A stretch of DNA of 64,000 bases from Bacillus sp. ISL-45 (GCF_018613195.1 NZ_JAGGQQ010000019.1:124001-188000), one strand, 5' to 3'; positions 44,038-52,213 are shown, counted from the stretch's first letter. Numbers and translations: made by a program. Notes: a model not told the origin generated them from the sequence alone.

Positions 44038-44845
44038 GCGCAGCCAGGAGTTTAGCTGGGTAGGGAGTCAGGTAAACTTCGTTGACCAACTGAATACTGT
44101 TAAGCTTGGTGAGATTGTGGTTGGGCGTTACGGTGGTAACTCGAGCTCTGGCTCGTATAAAAATGAAGATGGGTGTTTGGTATGGTTGAATGAGCAGCAA
44201 GATTGGGAGTTTGCTATTCTTCTTGACGCTCATAATACAGCGGAAAGTGCAGAGTTAGTTATTAAGCTATTCGAAATTGCGGAATCTGAAATAAAACATC
44301 TCTTGTCTCTGCCGGCAAAACATCTGACTTTTAAAAAGATTGAGGAGAAGGTATTAAGCCTATTTTTAGCAGAAGAAGTTCTGTCAGCTTGCCGAAATAT
44401 TACAGGTGAAACAGCTTGTTTGATTGTCGCCAGGAAGGGTCAGTATGTTTGGTGGTTTTCGATTGGTGATAGTGTGCTCTATTTATTCCATGAGGAACTT
44501 GCTGCGATGGGCCAGTATCAGTTGAATCAAAGACAATTCTATGAATGGATCGGCGAGGTTAATACGTTTGAATTGGATGTTCCTTGTTACAGTGTTGGTG
44601 TAAGGGAATTAAGAACAGGGAAGAACCGCCTTTTTCTTACGACAGATGGGTTGATTGAATGTCCAAATGAACCTTACGCAGACCCTGCCAGCATATATCA
44701 TTCCTTTAATGACACTCAAGCGGATGAAGGCATCATTACTTCCATGTTGGAAACGATTAAGGATCAGCAAGTGAGGGATAGCACGACTATCATTACCTGG
44801 AATGTGGATGTATTCAAGGAAGCCACCATGCCTAGTGATCAATAG
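44024..44845 (+). CDS. PP2C-like protein serine/threonine phosphatase
   Basis: 273 residues from ATG 44024 (GGAG 5 bases upstream, inside the HIT gene). Metal-site motifs of PP2C are recognisable but divergent: ILLDAHN (normally DGHG), WFSIGDSVLYLF, FLTTDGLIEC, and a terminal RDSTTIITW. The open frame extends upstream only as a shadow of the HIT gene. Probably a manganese-dependent phosphatase; activity is uncertain because of the DAHN change. Confidence 0.78.
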   Translation: MQMNKRSQEFSWVGSQVNFVDQLNTVKLGEIVVGRYGGNSSSGSYKNEDGCLVWLNEQQDWEFAILLDAHNTAESAELVIKLFEIAESEIKHLLSLPAKHLTFKKIEEKVLSLFLAEEVLSACRNITGETACLIVARKGQYVWWFSIGDSVLYLFHEELAAMGQYQLNQRQFYEWIGEVNTFELDVPCYSVGVRELRTGKNRLFLTTDGLIECPNEPYADPASIYHSFNDTQADEGIITSMLETIKDQQVRDSTTIITWNVDVFKEATMPSDQ

Positions 44846-44939
44846 ATTTAATTCGGTATAGTCATGCGTCTTTCGTTTATTAACTTTTGTCGTGATGATG
44901 GATAGTTAATAAAAATTGACATAAAGGGAAGGAGGCACA

Positions 44940-44993
44940 ATGAAAGTGGAGTATTTTATAGGCATAGTTCCACCAGAATATTTAGGCAATTGA
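44940..44993 (+). pseudogene. 2'-5' RNA ligase (LigT-like) N-terminal remnant
   Basis: AAGGAGGCACAATG gives a strong start followed by only 17 codons (MKVEYFIGIVPPEYLGN). This matches the first strand of Bacillus 2'-5' RNA ligase/phosphodiesterase family proteins (YFIGIVPPE). The frame ends directly inside a terminator hairpin, as if a deletion joined the first codons to the 3' end of the gene. A short leader peptide is the alternative. The rest of 44846-45120 holds nothing else recognisable. Confidence 0.6.
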
Positions 44994-45017
44994 CCTTATT
45001 ATATGAGGTCTTTTTTT
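44992..45017 (+). terminator. Terminator overlapping the LigT remnant stop
   Basis: GACCT (44992-44996) and AGGTC (45006-45010) with extra A-T pairs in the stem, followed by seven T residues. Confidence 0.75.
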
Positions 45018-45121
45018 ATTGCACTTTCAATATTTTTACTGTGTGGTGCAGGAAGCAACCATCTAAATAAAAATCATTTAATACACGTTCTCACATTAGT
45101 AGCTGTATAAAACCTTCATCT

Positions 45122-45174
45122 TTGCTTATGAAATAAATATCTGTTACGATTTAATCGTACACGATTTAATTAGT
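45122..45174 (+). promoter_or_regulatory. Promoter and OhrR-type operator of the peroxidase operon
   Basis: TTGCTT (45122-45127) and TACGAT (45145-45150) with 17-base spacing form a promoter. The -10 lies inside the perfect 13-bp palindrome ACGATTTAATCGT (45146-45158), and the half site ACGATTTAAT recurs at 45161-45170, a 15-base repeat. The layout resembles the OhrR operator of B. subtilis ohrA (AATT-rich tandem palindromes). OhrR encoded downstream would repress by covering the -10. Confidence 0.75.
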
Positions 45175-45191
45175 AAGAGGAGTGACTATAT

Positions 45192-45668
45192 ATGAAAAAT
45201 GTATATGATTTTACGGTAAAGAAGCCAAATGGACAGGAACAAAGTTTAAGTGATTATGAAGGAAAACCAATGTTAATTGTCAATACTGCAAGTAAATGCG
45301 GTTTGACTCCTCAGTTTAAGGGGCTTCAGGAAATGTATGACGAATACCAGGAGCAGGGGTTGGAGATTTTAGGTTTCCCATGCGGCCAGTTCAATGACCA
45401 GGAGTTTGATAACATCGAGGAGACGACTGAGTTTTGCCAGTTGAATTATGGTGTGTCATTCCCGATGTTCGCCAAGATTGATGTGAATGGAGCGAAAGCT
45501 GATCCGCTTTTTACTTTTTTAAAAGAACAAAAAGGCGGAGTGCTGACGAAGGATATCAAATGGAATTTCACTAAGTTCCTTGTTGACCGAAATGGGCAGG
45601 TAGTTAAACGCTATGCGCCAACTACTGAGCCGGAAAAAATCAAGAATGATCTTGTTAAATTACTCTAA
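45192..45668 (+). CDS. gpo: Glutathione peroxidase family thiol peroxidase
   Basis: 158 residues, AGAGGAG upstream of the ATG. Peroxidatic Cys in NTASKCGLTPQF (residue about 36), LGFPCGQFNDQE, and KWNFTKFLVDRNG. It has cysteine in place of selenocysteine and probably uses thioredoxin, as bacterial homologues do. It reduces organic hydroperoxides; B. subtilis BsaA is a counterpart. Followed after 10 bases by the OhrR-like regulator, an arrangement that fits peroxide-inducible control. Confidence 0.92.
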   Translation: MKNVYDFTVKKPNGQEQSLSDYEGKPMLIVNTASKCGLTPQFKGLQEMYDEYQEQGLEILGFPCGQFNDQEFDNIEETTEFCQLNYGVSFPMFAKIDVNGAKADPLFTFLKEQKGGVLTKDIKWNFTKFLVDRNGQVVKRYAPTTEPEKIKNDLVKLL

Positions 45669-45678
45669 TCATTGAAGG

Positions 45679-46128
45679 ATGAGTTACTTGAACGACTTTT
45701 TAACATTGGAAAACCAATTGTGCTTTGCCGTCTATGACGCGGGAAGCCAGTTTACCAAGCTTTATACAAAAGCACTAGATTCATTCGGACTTACTTATCC
45801 GCAATATCTAGCGTTATTGGCGCTTTGGGAAAAGGATGGGCTTACGCTTAAAGAGCTGGGTGATAGATTAAATCTCGGTACAGGGACTTTGACACCGATG
45901 GTCAAACGGATGGAAAGCAATAGATGGCTGAAAAGGGAGCGTTCGATACAGGATGAACGGAAGGTTTCCATCACCCTTCTTCCTAAAGCGGTTGAGCAAA
46001 AGGAAAAGATCGTACAGAAAATTGCCGCAGAACTAAAGCTATGCAATATTGAATATGAAGAGTATGAACAATTGATGAAGCAGTTAAGCGTTTTGCGGGA
46101 AAAATTGAAAACGTATAACCGGCCTTAA
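45679..46128 (+). CDS. ohrR: OhrR-like MarR family organic hydroperoxide sensor
   Basis: 149 residues. LENQLCFAVYDA carries the reactive Cys15, as in B. subtilis OhrR. The winged helix includes LTLKELGDRLNLGTGTLTPM and a basic wing RSIQDERKVSITL. With the ATG at 45679 the cysteine falls exactly at position 15, but GAAGG abuts this ATG; TTG 45688 has better spacing and would put the Cys at 12. It likely represses the gpo operon through the operator at 45146. Bases 46129-46251 contain a partial copy of the regional palindrome (ATTCGACTAACGGGC). Confidence 0.9.
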   Translation: MSYLNDFLTLENQLCFAVYDAGSQFTKLYTKALDSFGLTYPQYLALLALWEKDGLTLKELGDRLNLGTGTLTPMVKRMESNRWLKRERSIQDERKVSITLLPKAVEQKEKIVQKIAAELKLCNIEYEEYEQLMKQLSVLREKLKTYNRP

Positions 46129-46251
46129 AAACCGCGGGTATTCGACTAACGGGCTCGGGCTCCAAAAGTCAATTTTGTAAAAAGTAATGTTATTTGAAGG
46201 AATGTTCTTAAACACACGACTGCAATAGGCCAAAACACAGGTGATCTAAAA

Positions 46252-46719
46252 GTGAATATAACAATAAAACTTAATGATATAATTGAGGAAATGGAAGTAC
46301 AGTTTGAAGAGTCACGTTCATTACTAAATATTAAAACGGGCGTAATCGTGTTAGTAACATCGGAGGACTTAAGAGCTGCAGAAGACGAAGAACCATTTGA
46401 TCATTTACCTGAATGGGAACAAGAAAATAGAAGGATTGCAATGGATGTAGTAGAAAACTTTGAAATTTATATAGAGTTACCCACTAAATGGGAACGAGAT
46501 GAATATCAAATTATGGAAAACTTTTGCTTAACAGTCAGTGATCAACGGAAACAGGAACCTTTATTAAGGGCCATTAGAGGGAAGGGTGCCTTTAGAAGGT
46601 TCAAGGATAAAATATTAGAATTTGATATGGAAGAACAATGGTTTTCATACTGTGACGAGTGTTTTAAGCCAATTGCGATTGATTGGTGTCAGAAAAATAA
46701 AATAAACTATACTGAATAG
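46252..46719 (+). CDS. UPF0158 family protein
   Basis: 155 residues from GTG with AGGTGATC upstream. Acidic; the conserved core is ENFEIYIELPTKWERDEYQI, then FCLTV, then GAFRRFKD, then WFSYCDECFKPIAIDWCQKN, which is the UPF0158 signature. Function unknown. Begins the run of small accessory genes. The strong C-terminal Trp/Cys pattern resembles the family end IAIEWC. Confidence 0.82.
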   Translation: MNITIKLNDIIEEMEVQFEESRSLLNIKTGVIVLVTSEDLRAAEDEEPFDHLPEWEQENRRIAMDVVENFEIYIELPTKWERDEYQIMENFCLTVSDQRKQEPLLRAIRGKGAFRRFKDKILEFDMEEQWFSYCDECFKPIAIDWCQKNKINYTE

Positions 46720-46817
46720 GTATGATAGAGGGTGATTACTTATTAAATGGGTAATCTCCTTTTCTTATTAAAGAAAAAAAAGCAGGTTAATAAATAATAC
46801 ATAAAGGAGAGAAGGAA

Positions 46818-47231
46818 TTGGATCAAACGAAAGTAATGGTTTGTTTTAGCCTGTTTGGTGATGACTTTCCAGTCGGTTACGTAACGGATAAACTCAAAAT
46901 ACAACCCACTAATTCACATAGAAAAGGCGATATAATTCCCAATCGTTCAACTACGCTTTACCGAAAAGAGACGTGTTGGGAATATGGTACTGAGTACGAA
47001 GAAACAGAGGATGTAAATGACCAGCTCCAAAAAATTATGGAGCAGCTGCAAAATAAATCCTTATATATTCATGAATTAAAGAAGGCATACTCCCTAGATT
47101 GTAAATTCTTTATTGTCATTAAAATTGAGGCGGGAGAAACACCCGCTTTGTATCTATCTAAGGAATTTATTAAATTTGCTTCAATCGTTGAAGCTGAAAT
47201 TGACTTTGATTTATATGCTAATCCTTTTTAA
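46818..47231 (+). CDS. DUF4279 family protein
   Basis: 137 residues from TTG with AAGGAGAG upstream. FSLFGDDFPVGYVTDKLKI followed by PTNSHRKGDI matches the DUF4279 beginning; later CWEYGTEYEETEDVNDQL and KFFIVIKIEAGETPALYLS. These proteins often act as immunity-like or accessory proteins near toxins, but no toxin is seen here. Followed by the first full copy of the regional repeat. Confidence 0.8.
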   Translation: MDQTKVMVCFSLFGDDFPVGYVTDKLKIQPTNSHRKGDIIPNRSTTLYRKETCWEYGTEYEETEDVNDQLQKIMEQLQNKSLYIHELKKAYSLDCKFFIVIKIEAGETPALYLSKEFIKFASIVEAEIDFDLYANPF

Positions 47232-47253
47232 AGTGGTTATTGAAACTGGGTGA

Positions 47254-47321
47254 GTTGAGCCAGGCAGGATTAAGTGTCTTTTTTGTTGAAATGCTTATGA
47301 AGCGAAAGGGGTAAGGCGCAG
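47254..47321 (+). repeat. Regional repeat, copy 1
   Basis: GTTGAGCCAGGCAGGATTAA, then a T-run with TTGTTGAA, then the degenerate right part (AAGGGGTAAGG). It matches the regional consensus of terminator hairpin plus palindrome, and lies between the DUF4279 gene and a small membrane protein. Confidence 0.65.
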
Positions 47322-47346
47322 AAAAAATTTTAGGGGAGGCGATATT

Positions 47347-47520
47347 TTGGAAATTAAGCGTAAATTAACTTATCTTTTTACCTTGGTATTTCTAGCAATT
47401 GCAATATACCTTATTGTTGAGTCTATCTCATTTAAAGGGATATTTGACGAATTTGAACCAGTATGTATACTACTTTCTTTAATAGCATCACATTTGATAA
47501 CTACCAAGATTCTTGAATAA
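47347..47520 (+). CDS. Small two-helix membrane protein
   Basis: 57 residues from TTG 47347 with GGGGAGG 9 bases upstream. Two hydrophobic segments (about 10-25 and 38-53) separated by a short acidic loop (FDEFEPV). No family recognised. Bounded by repeat copies 1 and 2, so it looks like a single-gene cassette. Confidence 0.65.
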   Translation: MEIKRKLTYLFTLVFLAIAIYLIVESISFKGIFDEFEPVCILLSLIASHLITTKILE

Positions 47521-47550
47521 TCAGTATATTGTAATTTAACTAATTGTGTG

Positions 47551-47605
47551 CATAGATGTAGAAGGGGTTAACGCCTTTTTTTAGAAAATCCTTTTTTATT
47601 TAAAG
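47551..47605 (+). repeat. Regional repeat, copy 2 (partial)
   Basis: AGAAGGGGTTAACGCC, a T-run and AGAAAATCCTTTTTTATTTAA: the left hairpin arm and start of the right part are recognisable; the final GTTGAA-type arm is absent. Confidence 0.5.
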
Positions 47606-47626
47606 TTTTAATTGCGGGGGAATTAA

Positions 47627-47998
47627 GTGAAATAATCCATTAAAGTCATCGCATTTACTTTTGGAACACTCTTACTTATTGTAGGCGGAATAGTTCATGT
47701 GCTATTTTTGTTATTTTCACCTGATGAATTCAACCAAGAGAAATGGATAAATAAGCCTGCGGAAAGAGTTGGTATGGTGGATAGTATGCTCTCAGAAGTG
47801 GAGTTAAAAGGAAAGACTAAATCTGAGATTATAAAGCTTCTGGGCGAGGAAGAAGAAAGGGCTTATTTTAAGGAACCAAACAATATCGTATATTATTTAG
47901 GTGACGAGCGAGGTTTTATGAGTATAGACAGTGAATGGCTGGTCATTTGGTTTGACGATAAAGACAGAGTGACAGATTATGAAATTAAAACTGATTAA
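47627..47998 (+). pseudogene. Small secreted or membrane-anchored protein with TAA at codon 3
   Basis: GTG 47627 has GGGGG upstream, but codon 3 (47633-47635) is TAA. The frame then continues uninterrupted: SIKVIAFTFGTLLLIVGGI is a typical N-terminal membrane segment, followed by a soluble domain (ERVGMVDSMLSEVELKGKTK, then LGEEEERAYFKEPNN, then WLVIWFDDKDRVTDYEIKTD) to 47998. The soluble part resembles small SmpA/OmlA-like folds that follow a KTKSEIIKLLG helix. Without the stop it is a normal 123-residue gene; AAA to TAA is the simplest lesion. A restart at GTG 47699 would lose the anchor. Confidence 0.65.
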
Positions 47999-48168
47999 TG
48001 AATAACAGAGATGGTTAAACAGATTAGGTCTGAAATTCGTCTGTGAAAAAAATCTGCTTGAACATTAGTTGAAGACCAGGAGTTCTTGTGGCAGCTTCAT
48101 TTTTATTGAATAACGATGCAGTTATTTTTAAGTAGAGAATTGAGTTTTTAGATTTGGAAGAGTTTAAA

Positions 48169-48633
48169 ATGCTTTATAAGTTTACTATTATGACTCAAGA
48201 GCAGGCTGAAGATATTGCGACTAACTGGCATTACGACGGAGAGTATTCGTTTTATAATATTGAAGCTGACAGAGAAGATTTTGAAGAATTTTTAGACCCT
48301 GACAAAAGAGGTAACTCTACGTTTGCTGTAACAAAAGAAGATGAACTGATGGCTTTTTTTTCTGTTAATAAGGTAAATGATGGTGTTTTTGATACCGGCT
48401 TAGGAATGAGACCAGATATAACCGGAAAAGGGAAGGGTTTTGAATTCTTAAAGGCAGTGTTGGATTTTGTCCAATCTGAGCATAGACCTGCGAAAATTAT
48501 GTTATCAGTAGCAACATTTAATCAAAGAGCTATTAAAGTTTATAGAAAAGCGGGATTTAGAGATGGTGGAACCTTTATGCAAGATACAAATGGTAGCACC
48601 TTTGAATTCTTAAAAATGACATATGAATGTTAA
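48169..48633 (+). CDS. GNAT family N-acetyltransferase
   Basis: 154 residues from ATG 48169 (GGAAGAG upstream; the in-frame TTG 48154 is part of that site). Acetyl-CoA binding block LGMRPDITGKGKGFEFLKAV near residue 85, and the C-terminal strand NQRAIKVYRKAGFRDGGTF. Substrate unknown. Followed by a complete regional repeat. Confidence 0.88.
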   Translation: MLYKFTIMTQEQAEDIATNWHYDGEYSFYNIEADREDFEEFLDPDKRGNSTFAVTKEDELMAFFSVNKVNDGVFDTGLGMRPDITGKGKGFEFLKAVLDFVQSEHRPAKIMLSVATFNQRAIKVYRKAGFRDGGTFMQDTNGSTFEFLKMTYEC

Positions 48634-48644
48634 TTTTATTCTTC

Positions 48645-48730
48645 AGCCAACGGGGGCGGTGAGCTAAAACGGATTAACCACCTTCTTTATTGAATTCCTT
48701 ATTCAACGAGGCAGATTAGCTCAATAAGCA
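48645..48730 (+). repeat. Regional repeat, copy 3
   Basis: GGATTAACCACC, TTGAATTCCTTATTCAAC, then GAGGCAGATTAGCTCAATAA. The arms CTTATTCAAC and the later CTCAATAAG-like segment form the conserved palindrome. Same orientation as the genes. Bases 48731-48895 hold nothing else clear. Confidence 0.75.
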
Positions 48731-48895
48731 ATTAGACTAAAAGGGGTTTTTATTTGAACATTGAAAAGCGAATTAAAGCAATAGTTCAACAAGTGAATGC
48801 TTGATTTTTGCCCCGTTTATTGTTGACACGATGATGAAAGCTATGTAACAACTAAAAAAATGTTCAGTTTGAGTCGGATGGAAAGGTGTGAAAAA

Positions 48896-49315
48896 ATGGA
48901 TAAAAAAATAGACCATATAGGAATAGCTGTACGTAATTTGAACGCCAGTATTAATCTTTATATAAATGTGTTAGGAGGGAAATTGCTAGAACGTTATAAA
49001 AACGAGGATAAAGGTGTTGAAAGTGAAATCGCTGTTATAGAAATCAATGAAGATAGAATAGAATTATTGTCTCCAACAAATAATGTCACATCACCTATTG
49101 CACGGTTCATTCAACAAAAGGGTAAAGGTGTGCATCATATTGCTTATCGGGTTGACAATCTGGAGATTGCATTAGAAGAACTTAACAAACAAGGTATTCG
49201 TACATTAGAAGGTACATTAAGAATAAACAAACACGGGAGAAGATTAATTTATCTAAACCCAGCTGATACAGAAGGAACAATTATTGAGTATTGTGATTAT
49301 CCTAACCAAATTTGA
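48896..49315 (+). CDS. VOC family protein, methylmalonyl-CoA epimerase-like
   Basis: 139 residues from ATG 48896, with GGAAAGGTG upstream; the earlier in-frame ATG at 48860 has no site. Glyoxalase fold: KIDHIGIAVRNLNASINLYI (metal His), EIAVIEINEDRIELLSPT (metal Glu), KGKGVHHIAYRVDNLEIALE (metal His). Length and sequence match the methylmalonyl-CoA epimerase group. The link to the propionyl-CoA producing genes at 29 kb is only a suggestion. Confidence 0.85.
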   Translation: MDKKIDHIGIAVRNLNASINLYINVLGGKLLERYKNEDKGVESEIAVIEINEDRIELLSPTNNVTSPIARFIQQKGKGVHHIAYRVDNLEIALEELNKQGIRTLEGTLRINKHGRRLIYLNPADTEGTIIEYCDYPNQI

Positions 49316-49346
49316 TTTCTTAATGAACGAATAAAACTCTAAAAAT

Positions 49347-49381
49347 AATCAAATTCATAGTTAATTTGATTTTATTTTTTT
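49347..49381 (+). terminator. Terminator after VOC gene
   Basis: AATCAAATT (49347-49355) pairs with AATTTGATT (49363-49371), then TTATTTTTT. Confidence 0.75.
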
Positions 49382-49621
49382 TATGCGTAGGGTAGTTGTA
49401 TCAACAGCTCCTTATCTTTTGTGCTAAAGGGTAGGTTTGTAATGGGGAAACATCTTACTGAAAAAGTGAAAGAGGAATTGGGTTGGGCATATACTGTCGT
49501 GTTTACTCCTGATTGTTGAGTGAGCTAGCGGCCAAGATCGCCAAACAAGGAGGACATTTTTATTGGAAACCATAAGATAAAGTTCAGCAAGCTATAAGCT
49601 AAAAATAAACGACAACTGACT
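49382..49621 (+). other. Intergenic stretch with a 25-codon frame
   Basis: ATG 49442 to TGA 49519 encodes MGKHLTEKVKEELGWAYTVV and five more residues, with a weak GGTTTG before it; it may be a gene remnant. GGAGGACATTTTTATTGG near 49550 looks like an orphan ribosome site. Nothing else recognised. Confidence 0.3.
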
Positions 49622-49957
49622 TCAATAACGAATAATACGAAGACAAAATCTCTCCATACATTCGGGAGCATGAGTAATTGCATGGTAGTAATGATTAACA
49701 AGATTTAAATAGCGAGGCTCTAATGCAGTAAAGTTTATATATCTTTCTTTAAGTGAGGCATTGTTTAACTCACGATAATGTTGCAATCTTAAATAATTCA
49801 CCGTTGATTCAAAGACAAACCGCTTTCGGTTTAATTTTATAAAACACTCTTGCTGTTTCTTGTAGGACATCAAAGACTCAAATTTATGAAGTAACTGTAA
49901 AAACTCAGTTTCATATATATCCATATTCAATTCTAACGAATGTTCCAATTTGTTCAT
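49622..49957 (-). CDS. Hypothetical helical protein
   Basis: 111 residues, ATG with AGTAGGGATG upstream. No family recognised. Helical, rich in Leu, Tyr, Arg and His (YLRLQHYRELNN, then NLVNHYYHAITHAPECMERF). One of only a few minus-strand genes in this region. The 270 bases upstream of it, toward 50225, are very AT-rich and include many TTAC/GTAA motifs. Confidence 0.5.
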   Translation of the reverse strand: MNKLEHSLELNMDIYETEFLQLLHKFESLMSYKKQQECFIKLNRKRFVFESTVNYLRLQHYRELNNASLKERYINFTALEPRYLNLVNHYYHAITHAPECMERFCLRIIRY

Positions 49958-50140
49958 TTCATCCCTACTTCCATATTATTACTTTAAATGGTAATGAATA
50001 AATTGTAAGAAAGCAATGATAAATTACTTTTTAATATAATATAATTTACTTTTAAAAGTAACGATTATATAGTATTAGTAAATGTATAATAGCAATTTAT
50101 AAAACAAGTTTGGTAACAAAAAATAAACAAATGGGATACG

Positions 50141-50209
50141 TTAGTCTAGGAAGGAAAAAGGCACCTTAATATTGAATTCCTTTTAAACAGCTGATGCAGA
50201 TTAAGAAGG
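50141..50209 (+). repeat. Regional repeat, copy 4
   Basis: CTAGGAAGGAAAAAGGCACC, TTGAATTCCTTTTAAACAG, then GATGCAGATTAAGAAGG. The core TTGAATTCCTT and GCAGATTA match copy 3; the terminator stem is poor. Confidence 0.65.
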
Positions 50210-50278
50210 AAGACCATTCCAAACGTGGGATTACTAGGTAAAGATACGAAAAATTATATGGAGTATGAGGAACCTATT

Positions 50279-50557
50279 ATGAATTATCTTAAATTCTGTT
50301 TTTATCAGTTCATTTTATTTTCTGTCCTTTTTCCCATCAACCTCCTTTTCGATCATTATATTAGCAAGCCATTTACTATTGTTGATCTAGTAGCAGCCTG
50401 TATCAGTGTCCCTATTATAATAATGGTGTACTTCATAATTAATAAATTGTATAAAAACTTCGAGAATATAAGGTTGAGGAATAAGATATTCTTATCCATA
50501 CCAACTTTTATCTTATCAATCTTTTTTATTGGGTTTTTGGTACAAATGTTATTTTAG
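50279..50557 (+). CDS. Small membrane protein
   Basis: 92 residues from ATG 50279 with GAGG about 9 bases upstream; the frame is open back to 50225 without support. Three hydrophobic segments (about 5-22, 33-52 and 70-90), strongly basic loop (NKLYKNFENIRLRNK). No family recognised. Follows repeat copy 4. Confidence 0.6.
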   Translation: MNYLKFCFYQFILFSVLFPINLLFDHYISKPFTIVDLVAACISVPIIIMVYFIINKLYKNFENIRLRNKIFLSIPTFILSIFFIGFLVQMLF

Positions 50558-50585
50558 GTTCTCTTCAACTGAAGGTGGAGGTTAT

Positions 50586-50836
50586 TTGAAGAAGGAATTG
50601 GTATTTTCATTGAAGGTATAACAAGCATTTTTGCCCCCTTTAACTATCTGACAGTAATCATTATAGGTAGTTATTTCTTCTACATACTAGCTTTTTTCCT
50701 TATGTTTTACTGTAAAAGCAAAGGAACGATACTTCCCAAAAATCCATTCATCGCCTACTTATATGTACTGTTCAGTTTTATCAGTATCATTGTGAGCATG
50801 TTTTCTTTTTTTGTTCTTTCAATGTCCGGTGGGTGA
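50586..50836 (+). pseudogene. Small membrane protein with early frameshift
   Basis: GGTGGAGG precedes TTG 50586, which opens MKKELVFSLKV and stops at TAA after 11 codons. A shift near 50617 joins another frame, GITSIFAPFNYLTVIIIGSY and onward to LSMSGG at 50836, with three membrane segments. The complete protein would be about 83 residues. Frameshifted gene or a sequencing indel. 28 bases after the preceding membrane gene. Confidence 0.55.
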
Positions 50837-50856
50837 AGAGAAGTAACCAGGGTGAG

Positions 50857-50925
50857 GTTATCCAGGAAGGATTCATCGCCTCTTTTGGTAAATACCTTAT
50901 AATGCCTAACGAAGTAGTTTAGTAA
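50857..50925 (+). repeat. Regional repeat, copy 5
   Basis: GTTATCCAGGAAGGATTCAT, CGCCTCTTTTGGTAAATACC, then TTATAATGCCTAACGAAGTA with a degenerate right arm. The TCCAGGAAGGATT hairpin core is intact. Bases 50926-51064 have no recognisable gene. Confidence 0.65.
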
Positions 50926-51064
50926 TTTCCTTTTATTGGACACTAATGGATGTTTTTAAAAATAAATAGTGCTTTCTTAGAATATGGGGAAGGGTTGAAC
51001 ACAAAGAAGAGGATCTGAAACAATGTATTGCTGCAGGTCCTATCAACGAAATTGAATCAAAAGA

Positions 51065-51099
51065 AAGTGACAGACAAATGCTGTCACTTTTTTTTATTT
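51065..51099. terminator. Terminator at the 3' end of the lipoprotein gene
   Basis: AAAGTGACAG (51065-51074) pairs with CTGTCACTTT (51082-51091), followed by TTTTTATTT on the plus strand; on the minus strand the tail is CTTTCTTTTG. Probably bidirectional. Confidence 0.75.
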
Positions 51100-52113
51100 A
51101 TTCGGAATCTCTTTGACGGTTTGTTTTCCTGTTTTATGATTGTAATTCACGATATATAGGATCTTCTTATTTTTCTTTATATCGATAATTTTCACCGTTT
51201 TAGTGCCGTCTTGCTCCTGCCAGTTATCCATGATGACAGGTTCAATAAACTGGCCACTTTCAGTTAAGGACTTTACCCAATTTGTAGATGGCGAGTTATT
51301 CATGAGTTGTTCTAGTTGATATAGTGTTCCTTTAAACGGAAAAGTCTCTGTTGATGTGTGGGAATGGTAGGCTGTCACGTAATCTCCGACCTGAAAATTT
51401 TCTAGTTGTAGACTTTCTCCTTTTTGGTTTTTAAAATTGATCGACTTGTCAAAAGTAAAATCGACTCTGTTTATACGGAATCCGTTTGGTAAAACTTTCG
51501 TGATGTATCCAGTGTACATAAAATCTTTTTTATTTTTGAGCGCTTTCTCCTGGTCTTCTTTTAACTTCTCGGCAAACTCATTTTTGATCTCTATTACTTT
51601 TAAATCCTTATTTTTCAGATTAAGAGCAGCTTCGTATTTTTTTCCGTTTGGAGTCCTTTCGAAAAAATGAATGATTAGTTCATCATCCGTTATTTTTTGT
51701 ATGGATGGCGAAATGATTTTTCCCATAGGTTGATATTCGAGAATGTAACGAACCGCTTTGCTTATATCCTGGCTTCTCTTGTCATCATAGAGGATGACCC
51801 TAGTTGCTTCCCCTTGTCCCGGAAAGGATGTCTTTATTTCTCCTGTCGTTTTTAAACTAATAAGGCTCCCGGATTGAAGGTCTGTGGCAGTAATTTTTTC
51901 ACCAGAAGTCGTACCAATTACAGCCTTATCGATTGAATAGTAGGTACTGCCAACAAGAATTCTGCCTTCACTTGTTTCTTGGATAATACTTGCAGAATTT
52001 ACGAGATCATCATTCATGTTGACCTGGCCAACAAGTTTTGTTTTGGTTGGGATGCAACCAGTTAATGTAATAAGGAGTATAATGATGATAAATATATTAA
52101 TCTTCTTATGCAT
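51094..52113 (-). CDS. Lipoprotein of unknown function
   Basis: 339 residues. The signal peptide has lipobox LTGC with Cys at residue 19. The mature part is soluble and mixed alpha/beta, with repeated short strand motifs such as GYITKVLPNGFRINRVDFTF and VKIIDIKKNKKILYIVNY. No family recognised. ATG preceded by AGAGGAGG, located inside the end of the small lipoprotein gene upstream, so the two are translationally coupled. Confidence 0.75.
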   Translation of the reverse strand: MHKKINIFIIIILLITLTGCIPTKTKLVGQVNMNDDLVNSASIIQETSEGRILVGSTYYSIDKAVIGTTSGEKITATDLQSGSLISLKTTGEIKTSFPGQGEATRVILYDDKRSQDISKAVRYILEYQPMGKIISPSIQKITDDELIIHFFERTPNGKKYEAALNLKNKDLKVIEIKNEFAEKLKEDQEKALKNKKDFMYTGYITKVLPNGFRINRVDFTFDKSINFKNQKGESLQLENFQVGDYVTAYHSHTSTETFPFKGTLYQLEQLMNNSPSTNWVKSLTESGQFIEPVIMDNWQEQDGTKTVKIIDIKKNKKILYIVNYNHKTGKQTVKEIPNK

Positions 52114-52213
52114 TTTCTTTTCCTCCTCTATAGGATTCCCCAGAACTGTTTTGTTGGCATGCAGTTAGTATAAGTAAAAAGAATAAAACAACTAACTTAG
52201 ATTTGTTTTTCAT
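52106..52213 (-). CDS. Small lipoprotein (35 residues)
   Basis: ATG at 52213 with GGAGGGTGG upstream. MKNKSKLVVLFFLLILTAC is a complete lipoprotein signal with lipobox LTAC, followed by QQNSSGESYRGGKENA and stop. Its TAA overlaps the start of the 339-residue lipoprotein by 8 bases. It may be a tiny lipoprotein, a leader for translational coupling, or a truncated gene. Confidence 0.6.
   Translation of the reverse strand: MKNKSKLVVLFFLLILTACQQNSSGESYRGGKENA

Noticed and set aside
48896-49315. VOC gene as part of a propionyl-CoA pathway with mmsA
   Set aside because: It lies 18 kb away in the accessory array with no mutase or carboxylase nearby; the link is only suggestive.
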